Source: Gloeopeniophorella convolvens | Lineage: Eukaryota; Basidiomycota; Agaricomycetes; Russulales | Reading direction: 5' to 3' | DNA length: 13,192 nt | Assembly (NCBI GenBank): GCA_022496205.1 | Contig: WTXD01000295.1 | Location: 1-13,192 of the forward strand | Shown: piece by piece, positions 1 to 7,815 of the stretch | Layout of the letters: the number at the start of each line of letters is the position of its first letter | Numbering within the stretch: position 1 is the stretch's first letter | The notes under the pieces: generated by a model | What the model saw: only the letters and a program-made list of their open reading frames with translations | What the model was told of the DNA's origin: nothing | Database searches by the model: none | Translations under genes and position numbers: made by a program

Positions 1-1116
1 TGAGGTGGTGACACTGATAGAGAAGAAAGGGCGCCGATCTGTTGCCCTTCCCGGAGATGTATCGAGCGAGGCGGAAGTCGAGAAGATGATTCAGAATGTT
101 GTAGGGATGCTGGGAAGTGTTGATGTGGTATGTGTGCTCACTCGCTTTTGCTCTCTGGTTTGTATCATCTGTATGCACAGATGGTGGCGAATGCCGGCAT
201 CGCCGTTTGGGGCTCGCTTCTTCAAAGTGAGCTGCATCAGTTTGCGCGGCACTCACTCACTCAGTGGTGAAAAGCCACCCTCGATGATTTCGACCGCATG
301 ATGGCGGTGAACGCGCGCGGAACAATGCTCTGCTACAAGCATGCTGCCAAGCAGATGATCTCACAGGGCCGTGGCGGGAGAATCATCGGTAATTCACTCG
401 TCATCACGTGCTAAGTTGGCTCTCGTCGCTGATGACGGCGTCAGGCGCTGCTTCGGTGTTGAGCAAGCAAGGTTATTCTGTTTCCTGACGCTTGGGGGCC
501 GACTGATTCCAGTCTAGGATCTAACCTTGCTTCTATGTATTCCGCGAGTAAGTTCGCTATCCGTGGTCTCACACAAGCTTCCGGTGAGCCCGTCCCTTCC
601 TTTCTCGATGTGTTCAGCCCAACACTGACCCTGCGTAGCACTCGAGCTTGGCAAGTATGGTATAACCGTGAATGCGTACGCTCCCGCGGAATCGACACCA
701 CTATGCGTCCAGTCGCGTCACGTTCATCTCTGTCACCTCTAATTGCATTCATCCCGGCCCTTCGGACAGTCCAAGGCTTGAATGACTTGACCGGTGATCA
801 GAATACGACTCATTCGGTGAGTACCTTATTCTACTGTGCACCAGTATGATTTGAAATTGTTAGCTAGCGGCACGGTATCCTGTCTCGCGCCTCGGGACAC
901 CAGAAGATATCGCTGGTCTTGTGTCATATCTCGCATCAGAGAGGTCGAGTTTCGTTACAGGTATAGGAATGACCATTCTTGTGCCCTTCTCAGTTCTGAT
1001 CAGGATGGCGCACCCTGGCCACTTATAGGACAGAGCGTATGTACGGTCCCTCGATTGCTGGAAGCGCAGTTGACCACGTCACAGATATCTATCACGGAGG
1101 CTCATATTTCGATTGA
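1..1116 (+). pseudogene. SDR oxidoreductase copy A, 5'-truncated by window, two frameshifts
   Basis: This is a short-chain dehydrogenase/reductase of the acetoin/diacetyl-reductase-like type, and its first ~43 codons lie outside the window. Exons by conservation with copies B and C are 1-127, 181-226, 275-388, 445-471, 518-583, 639-706, 770-816, 864-960, 1029-1036 and 1085-1116. All introns keep GT-AG ends. Visible motifs are MVANAG (181-198), the VNARGT stretch (308-325), YSASK with catalytic Tyr and Lys (538-552), NAYAP (671-685) and GTPEDIAGLVSYLAS. Exon 6 is 68 nt against 69 in B and C, missing one base between NAYAP and the expected GAIDTP near 685-691. Exon 10 is 32 nt against 33, missing one base in the Asn codon of ISINGG near 1093-1094. 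Either deletion destroys the downstream frame. With splice sites and most codons intact, this is a very young pseudogene or a functional gene with two base-calling errors. Confidence 0.8.
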
Positions 1117-1574
1117 CGGAACCAAAGATTCACAATGAGCGAATTTGCCGTACAAGTCCACTAAGCTTTTTATGTCAGCCACGGAAAGTTCTATCAGAGT
1201 TCTCCTTTGTATCGGGGTGTGCCCGTACACGTACACATGTCGAACCTGGTCAAGGTTACGTAGGATGACCAAATATCTTGCATGGCTCCATCCTCTCCCG
1301 GCTCGACCTGGCATCCTGTCGATCACACTTTCAACTTCGCTGGACGTGTCCTCGTTGCTAATAGGCGCTCAGAGTCTAGATCTTACGACAAGCTACATCC
1401 ACAAACCCCGTATCGACGCGAACTGGCATCGCTCCCGCAGTTTCGGGATGCCCGCCGAGCTTGCCAGCGTTTGCTTCGTTCGTTCCTCGAAGTCTCAACT
1501 CAGGTGATGTGGCATGTAAGACTATTGGGCAGCTGTCAGTTTCGCACCATTCAACTCCTATATGGTAACTCAAG
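1117..1574. other. Intergenic DNA between SDR copies A and D
   Basis: No gene is supported here. Open frames in this stretch have no recognisable motifs, and none resembles the SDR exons on either side. The sequence is presumably the former promoter and spacer of the decayed copy D. Confidence 0.5.
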
Positions 1575-1960
1575 ATGCCTTCGTCGACGAAAGTACTTAA
1601 CTCTCGCGGCTGGCGCCGCACGGGGCTTCAGATGGGTAATCGCTTTTCGGCCTGCTGGTGATAACATCAATGTCGCAGTCAGCCAACTATCCAGCTCTCC
1701 AGAGTTACTAGATGGGGTTGCGCCCGAGATGCAGAAAAAAGGACGACGTCCAACACACCCCGTCCCCGTAGATGTGTCGCTTGAGCTGCAAGTGATGAAA
1801 CGGATGCGCTCCTCTCTGCCAACGGTGAATATGTTGGCCCAGGCTAGTGTTCGACTTGCGGTACGTATCTGGAGTGGATACTTAAGGAGATGGACACGAA
1901 TGTGGTCAACGGAAGTCAACGGAGCAGTCCCGTGCGGGCCAGTGACACTGGGAGATCGCT
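1575..1960 (+). pseudogene. Decayed SDR remnant (copy D), exon 1-2 region
   Basis: A degenerate relative of the neighbouring SDR genes. The ATG at 1575 opens with MPSSTKV, close to the start of B and C (MPSTRV, MPSVTKV). After one frameshift, the frame starting at 1603 reads AAGAARGF, then NINVAVSQL, SSPELLD, QKKGRRP and VDVSLELQV. These align in order with GAARGIG, LDVAVNDL, STPELDE, EKKGRRS and DVSSEAEVE of copy B. The cofactor glycine motif is broken (GFR instead of GIG) and NAG has become QAS near 1845-1850. The intron that splits exons 1 and 2 in A, B and C is absent: the segment matching MVANAGI follows the exon 1 segment directly. A weak VN-containing match to exon 3 may extend to about 1960; nothing matching exons 4-10 was found before copy B. 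Almost certainly non-functional. Confidence 0.65.
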
Positions 1961-2502
1961 ACTTCTCTGCCTTCCGCATCAGGTAAGGAATTGGTGTGTG
2001 AAGATTGTTTTCTCAAGAGCGGAGGTTGTGCATGGTTCATGACAATGTTACAGCCGGTATCATGTTCAACTACATGATATAGTATCCCACTTCGTATCTT
2101 TCTTTGACGAGTTGAGTCACCCGGCGAGAGCAAGGCGAGGTGTGACCCGAGTGGCCTATATATATCACACTGTCACGGGTTACCCGGTTACCGGCTACTG
2201 GTTACGCATCACACATGCGTCACGTAGTTGACCCATGAGCTCCAGATGCCCTACTTAATGGACCAGGAATCACATGATCACGCTAGAGGTAATTTACCGG
2301 CACATGTGTGCATGAAGATCGGCCCGACTTATGCACTGCGTTCTGACCTGTACATCCTGACATTATCCTTGTGTGTTCACTTGGCTTTCCAGAAATGTGT
2401 AAGCACTTCCGGGAATATGCGAGACGGACGCACCGGCGTACTACTGCATATAAAGTGTGTAGCCTTTGCATTGCATTGATTGATCCCCCAGCAGCTCACA
2501 GT
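1961..2502. other. Intergenic and promoter region upstream of SDR copy B
   Basis: No coding sequence is recognised. The stretch holds an alternating TATATATAT run at 2157-2165 and three GGTTAC hexamers at 2178-2183, 2186-2191 and 2200-2205. A 6-bp inverted repeat, ACGCAT/ATGCGT (2204-2209 and 2215-2220), follows. The likely core promoter of copy B lies at the 3' end of this region. Confidence 0.5.
2449..2455 (+). promoter_or_regulatory. TATA box of SDR copy B
   Basis: TATAAAG lies 54 bp before the ATG at 2503. Copy C has a similar element (TATAAGG) 53 bp before its own ATG, so the spacing is shared by the two intact paralogues. This implies a short 5' leader of roughly 20-30 nt. Confidence 0.55.
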
Positions 2503-3763
2503 ATGCCCTCTACAAGAGTAGCCTTTGTCACCGGCGCGGCGCGAGGAATTGGACGTGCCATCGCTCTCCAGCTTGCTGATGACGGCCTCGACGTCGCGGT
2601 CAACGATCTCCGTAGCACTCCCGAGCTCGATGAGGTGGTGACACTGATAGAGAAAAAAGGGCGACGATCGATTGCTCTCTCCGGGGATGTATCGAGCGAG
2701 GCGGAGGTCGAGAAGTTGATTCAGGATGTTGTAAGGAGATTGGGGGGCGTTGATGTGGTACGTGTGCTTGCTTGCTCCCCTAAGTATTGTCAATTGAACC
2801 TTATGGTGCATTCAGATGGTGGCGAATGCCGGCATCGCCGTTTGGGGCTCGCTTTTTCAAAGTGAGCTGCATCAGTTTGCGTGGTACTCCTTTCTGAGTG
2901 ATGAACAGCTACCGTTGAGGATTTTGACCGCATGATGGCGGTGAACGCGCGCGGAACAATGCTCTGCTACAAGCATGCTGCCAAGCAGATGATCTCACAG
3001 GGTCGCGGCGGGAGAATCATTGGTAATCCACTCACTCTTCACTTAGTGCTTGGCTCTCCTGTGGTTGCTGACGACGGCATCAGGCGCGGCCTCAGTGGCA
3101 AGCAAACAAGGTCGGCCCGAATACTAAAGCGTGCAGTGGAGAATAACAACAGGTTGTTAGGCTCCGATGCGGTCTCAATGTATTCTGCGAGCAAATTTGC
3201 TGTCCGTGGTCTCACACAGGCTGCTGGTAAGCGGTCGTCACCCCACTGTGTGTATTATACCCTTTGTTCACCCCGTTTAGCACGTGAATTTGGAAAGTAT
3301 GGTATCACTGTCAATGCATATGCTCCTGGGGCAATCGATACCCCTATGCGTCAGTCCCGCACTCCATACACCATCCCGTAATGTGTTCATCGGGTCTTCC
3401 GAACAGTTCAAGGCTTCAATGATTTGGCCGGCAACCCAGACGCGGCCAATGGAGCGAGTAACCTCCCTCCTCGGTCATTGATATCCCTCTGAAACCCACC
3501 AGGTTGCAGCGAAGACTCCCATCTCGCGCCTCGGGACACCTGAAGATATTGCCGGCCTTGTCTCTTACCTCGCATCCGAAAGATCAAGCTTTGTAACGGG
3601 TAGGCAGACATGGTCCCCCGCCCTTACCACCATCTCATGAGCTTTGTCTACGACTTGTACCAATCGCCTATAGGCCAGAGTGTACGTATTATCTGCTGCT
3701 TTCGCATAGCGTGGCTCATTGAATCCCTAGATCTCTATCAATGGAGGCTCTTTCTTCGACTGA
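2503..3763 (+). CDS. Short-chain dehydrogenase/reductase, acetoin/diacetyl-reductase-like (copy B)
   Basis: Predicted cytosolic NAD(P)(H)-dependent oxidoreductase of the classical SDR fold, probably acting on a small carbonyl or alcohol substrate; the substrate itself is inferred. Exons: 2503-2757, 2816-2861, 2909-3022, 3084-3110, 3161-3226, 3281-3349, 3407-3457, 3510-3599, 3674-3681, 3731-3763, summing to 759 nt (252 residues), a normal family length. Motifs: TGAARGIG cofactor loop (residues 10-17), Asp35 at the end of strand beta-2 (favours NAD(H)), NAG (89-91), Asn113, and the catalytic Ser142, Tyr155 and Lys159 in YSASK. APGAIDTP and GQSISINGGSFFD, typical of acetoin/diacetyl-reductase-like members, end the protein. 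The start is the first ATG, seven residues before the first beta strand's conserved core, and matches copy C. The intron between exons 7 and 8 is phase 1 here but phase 0 in A and C. No frame damage is seen. Confidence 0.88.
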
Positions 3764-4422
3764 ACACACGAGGAGGGTGGGGAGAGCTGCCCCACATTTC
3801 AGCCCAACGTGGTCCAAGGGTACCCACAATCTCTTCTTCAGAAATTCGGTTTCTCTGCGGACATGCTTCACAATGAACCCGAGGCGAGTCAGGCGAGAGC
3901 ACAGCCCTGTAAATGTATATGAACCAAATACCTATTGATATCCGAAGACGGTTGAAGGTCAAGGCACCATCCGACATCTAATCAACTTTCCTGAGCGTGT
4001 GTGCGCCATTTCTATACAGGTTAGGATAGTGGCTCGTATCCCGCCGTCGGTTCCCGTATCTGAGCCATGCATCTAAGCCTACCCTTTTGGCGCTATTTCA
4101 ATGGTCAGGGTTGACCGCGACGCTCTCTGAACGGTCGTATGTTGGTCGTATGCAGATTACCGAGCCGAAGGACTAGGTTGCAGTCGGGATCCCGGTTGCT
4201 CAACGTTCAGATCTCGGGCTCCGCGTGACCAGCGCTCCAGTCCAGCTGACCCAGATGCGATTGTATAGCTTGTTTTTTGCCACTCCAACATGTCTCTTCT
4301 TGGCCATATGACATTCCAGAAGTCTGCGCCGCACCGTCGCGGAGGCGTAACATGAATGCCTGAGTAGAGTATAAGGCGCTCCGTGGCTTATCTGACAGTC
4401 ACCATCCCACCCTCTCAGATTC
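3764..4422. other. Intergenic region between SDR copies B and C
   Basis: No gene is supported; open frames on both strands are short and motif-free. A near-tandem GGTCGTATG repeat occurs at about 4133-4152. The 3' end carries the TATA element of copy C. Confidence 0.5.
4370..4376 (+). promoter_or_regulatory. TATA box of SDR copy C
   Basis: TATAAGG lies 53 bp before the ATG at 4423. Its position matches the TATAAAG of copy B (54 bp before its ATG), which supports both as core promoter elements. Confidence 0.5.
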
Positions 4423-5664
4423 ATGCCTTCAGTGACAAAAGTTGCCCTTGTCACTGGTGCTGCGCGCGGAATTGGGCGTGCCATTGCCCTTCAGCTTGCC
4501 GACGATGGTTTCGATGTTGCGGTCAATGATTTGCCAGGTCGGCCAGAGCTAGACGAAGTTGCAACGGAGATAGAGAAGAAGGGGCAACGTACGTTAATCG
4601 TCCCCGCTGATGTATCCCTCGAGCCACAAGTCGAGAAGATGATCCAAGACGTTGTAGAGAAGCTGGGGAGCCTCGATGTGGTGAGTCCATGACCGGATGT
4701 TATGTATAATGTTAATCTGTTTAGATGGTAGCGAACGCAGGGATCTTCGCGTTCGATACCCTCCGCGACAGTGGGTACAAAATCTGTTGGTAGACCCTAC
4801 TTAATGAGACCAAGTTACCGTTGAAACCTTTGACCGCATCATGAGCGTCAACGCACGTGGGACAATGTTGTGTTACAAGCATGCTGGCAAGCAGATGATC
4901 ACGCAAGGTCGTGGAGGGCGGATCATAGGTGCATACCTCCTTGACTCCCTACCCACCATCTTTGGTAAACCTTGACTCGGATACGCTAGGTGCATCTTCC
5001 ATTGCCGGAAAGCAAGGTCAATCTACCCCTTGACCATATCCTATACGATGAACTTATCAATAATCAGCGACTCCGTTAGCGTTATCATACGCCACTAGCA
5101 AGTTTGCTATTCGTGGCCTGACACAAGCAGCCGGTCCGCCCTTCATCGATTCGTCGCACAAGCCAATCCCAGTCCTGACCATTTCCACAGCTCTAGAGTT
5201 TGGAAAATACAACATTACCGTGAACGCGTATGCTCCAGGCTTCGTGGATACTCCCATGTGTTCGTCCTTTTTTCGTGTCACCATCACGCCTATTTGGCTG
5301 ATCTTGTTAGCTATGGGTGCGAAGACGTCAGAAAATCATGCGGAACAGGTGAACGCGGTAAGCCCTCTTCTACTGTACGGCTCTCGTCGTTCTGAGTTGT
5401 ATTAGATGGCCGCAAGTACGCCAGTTCAGCGCATCGCAGCACCAGAAGAGATTGCTGGTCTTGTATCCTACGTTGCGTCCGAAAAATCAAGCTTTATCAC
5501 TGGTATGTCCGAATCAAGTACTTGCAGAAACTGCGGGCTGTGACAGCGATCTCATTTCCGTCCATGAAGGCCAGAGTGTGCGTACCCCGGAAATTGCGTT
5601 CGTGGTCCCTGAAAATCTAACATATCTGAAGATCTCCATCAATGGCGGCTCTTTCTTCGACTAA
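4423..5664 (+). CDS. Short-chain dehydrogenase/reductase, acetoin/diacetyl-reductase-like (copy C)
   Basis: Intact paralogue of copy B, predicted to be a cytosolic NAD(P)(H)-dependent oxidoreductase. Exons: 4423-4680, 4725-4770, 4815-4928, 4990-5016, 5068-5133, 5191-5259, 5311-5357, 5406-5502, 5570-5577, 5632-5664, summing to 765 nt (254 residues). Motifs: TGAARGIG (11-18), NAG (90-92), catalytic Ser143, Tyr156 and Lys160 (YATSK), APGFVDTP and the terminal GQSISINGGSFFD. It is the most diverged of the three well-preserved copies. The helix after NAG differs (IFAFDTLRD against IAVWGSLFQ in B), as does the segment around exon 7, which shapes the substrate lid in this family, so substrate range may differ from B. 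Intron positions match B except at the exon 7/8 boundary, where C agrees with A. Confidence 0.88.
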
Positions 5665-6993
5665 GTTCACTAGCTGGAGCAAACTGGAACCAAATTCGTA
5701 CGTACCCTCACCGCGAGGCCAATGCATTCCAAGAGGATCTGAGCCGCACCTAGAATTGGAAAAATGCCATACAACAAAGTGGCATCAGCCTTTGCTAGTA
5801 TGAGTGCCGGGTGCTTTCGCATGCGTTATCGCTGTCAGCATTCATCAAGCCCCGCAATGGCCGGAAAATTCTTGTGACTTAACGTACCGAGATTGAGAAG
5901 TTGGGAGGCGACACCTGAAGTTTACCGCGAGGTGGCAATGACTCTCTTCGGGGATCGTGCAAGTGGGAGCTCCATTGAAGGGCCAGATATGTGCATCTGC
6001 TGCATCACCAGTTACTAATGCAGAAATCGGTCGCAATGTCCCGTCTATTCTTGTTGACGATCCTAACTGTAAAACGAAGATGTCATACAGTGATTCTCTC
6101 TACGCAAATGGAAAGTAAGGATATGCAAAGCAGGCCTGAAGCGAAGATAGCGCACTGCTTTCAGAGATTGCTCACTGGCGCCCAATCAATTGATTGGATT
6201 CTTTCCACCCGTCTGGTGGAATAAGACCGATTAGGCTGACGATGCATTGATTCCTCTATTATAATCATCCCCGACCATGTCAGATCAGAGGCAGATGCAG
6301 TTACCTGGCGTCCGGCTGTTCTGCTACTCTAGGTTTCCGAGATGTCCGTCGTTCCGCAGAGTGGCTCACTTACTGACGCGGCGGCTTCACCTCCCAGTGT
6401 GTTGAAGGATCAGAAGAACCAATCTGTGTACCACGTCGGGTCGATAATAGGCCCAGTCAACCCATTTCCAGTGTTGTCCAATGTTCGATCGTTTGAACTA
6501 AAGGTCGTCTGGGGCGTGGTTTGTTGTGACCCTCAACGTGTAAGCTCGTGATTTCGAAGTACCTCCACGATGCTCGTCGAAACTCAATTGTATATGTGAG
6601 ACAGGGGAAATGGCCATCGGCGAAGTGAACACAGCAACGGAAACGAAGTGAGCATGGCGAGGATCTTCAAACTTGGTCCGATGCCGACGTTGGCTTCAGT
6701 GCCAGTTCCTGGTATGTGCAACCTCATACATAGGTCCACCTCCTGGGCGGGAACGTCAGGCAGAAGTAATGACTGATCAGAACTGGATTCATTGTCCAAG
6801 AGGATATACGAGTTGGACTGATATTCGGAGGCAGCAGCCCACTGACAGGTACAGGACACAGACTCTAGAGGCGCGAAGGAGAACACCCGGCGGTATACGA
6901 CACTGGCAATAGACGTCGTCTATTGTGCAATATATGCAGTTCTCGTGATTAATGAGAACGAAGAGGATAATGCAGCGGAACTCACCAGTCATC
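5665..6993. other. Long intergenic stretch with no supported gene
   Basis: About 1.3 kb between SDR copy C and the convergent coiled-coil gene. Open frames here (for example 6342-6551 on + and 6584-6886 on -) show no family motifs, credible splice partners or compositional bias, and I do not call them genes. A perfect 16-bp palindrome lies at 6182-6197. A TTATAAT-like stretch at about 6258-6266 precedes only a 44-codon frame. No transposon ends or long repeats were seen. Confidence 0.5.
6182..6197. repeat. Perfect 16-bp palindrome with back-to-back CCAAT boxes
   Basis: The sequence is ccaatcaattgattgg, with arms 6182-6189 and 6190-6197 and no spacer. Each arm starts with CCAAT, the site bound by the fungal HAP/NF-Y complex. 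No nearby gene start clearly uses it, so any regulatory role is inference. Confidence 0.6.
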
Positions 6994-7515
6994 TTAGCGA
7001 CTCATCGTAGCGGTCAGCACGCCAAGCTGTTCCTGAAGCCCGCCGAAAGAACCGGACTTGGAGCCTTCAAGGTTGTCGATCATCCCTCTGAGTTCCTGTA
7101 ATTTGCTGTCATGCTCATCGAAAAACGCCTGGATGTCGTCCACTGTCTCGATGTGAAGCTCCTCCTTAAAGTCGTCGGAAGAAATGAGCTCGTCGCTGAT
7201 CCGCTGCTCCATGCGATCAATCCGGGCAGCCATGGTAGACATTGCTCTGAAAAATCAGCACGTAACGCCCGGACCTCATTGCGGAGTCCGCTCCATGCTC
7301 GTGGTTCTCGTTTTGAAGTTGCTGCAAGAGAAGAAGGATCTGACAATTAAGTCCTTCGCATCGACAGAAGGCGAAGATGGATAGACGGTGACAAAGTCAA
7401 TGAACAGTACTGTGAGCTCCCGCATATGCGTGGAGACCAAAGTACTGGTCATAGTGACGCGATGCACCGACGACGTGAGGAGTCGAGTGAGGTGGAGGAC
7501 TGGGGCTGAATCCAT
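6994..7515 (-). CDS. Small coiled-coil-type protein, unknown function, uncertain model
   Basis: I do not recognise the family. The best-supported part is the minus-strand frame from the ATG at 7242 to the stop at 6994 (82 residues). It is rich in heptad-like hydrophobic and charged patterning (MAARIDRMEQRISDEL, then FDEHDSKLQELRGMIDNLEG), suggesting a coiled coil. Upstream, a 5' exon at 7387-7515 ends ELTVLFIDFVT. It is followed by a good 65-nt intron (7322-7386, donor gtctat, pyrimidine-rich acceptor ttctcttgcag) and by an exon reading QLQNENHEHGADSAMR (7275-7321). Joining that exon to the 82-residue frame needs an intron of only 28 nt (7247-7274), which is implausibly short. A single missing base near 7245-7250 would instead link the frame reading LRNEVRALRADFSE. 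The start could also be the internal ATG at 7452. Head-to-head with the rap1-like gene. Confidence 0.42.
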
Positions 7516-7815
7516 GAGTGGGCATTCGAGTGTCTTATATGCCCGAATAGACGCCCGCTAGACCACACCCCGGATTCTATCAATTCCTACCACAAGTCGA
7601 TATGTGGCCGCCGCCGGCTCGTGGTTAGTGGGGAAACAAGAACTTGCATGATTGGCACCAGCAACAGTCAAGCCACAAGAGTTGATGCACACGACGCGCA
7701 ATCGCCTAACCGCCACGTGATTCGCTGGGCGCTGACGGGGCGCGTGTTGGCGCATGGCACGCGACTGTTCTGAGGAAATCTTGCTGCTTCTCTCGATAGC
7801 CCTCACGACCTCCCC
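7516..7815. promoter_or_regulatory. Putative shared divergent promoter region
   Basis: About 300 bp separate the proposed minus-strand start at 7515 from the rap1-like start at 7816, so both genes would be read outward from here. No clear TATA box was seen, unlike upstream of the SDR genes; this fits a housekeeping-type promoter, but that is inference. Confidence 0.35.

Noticed and set aside
1282..1986. 234-codon + strand open frame taken as a single gene
   Set aside because: Only the part from about 1575 resembles anything (SDR exons 1-2, decayed). The first third has no similarity, the cofactor motif is broken, and no downstream SDR exons follow.
6584..6886. 100-codon minus-strand frame downstream of the coiled-coil gene
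   Set aside because: No motif, no credible splice link to the 6994-7242 frame, and composition unlike the neighbouring proteins.
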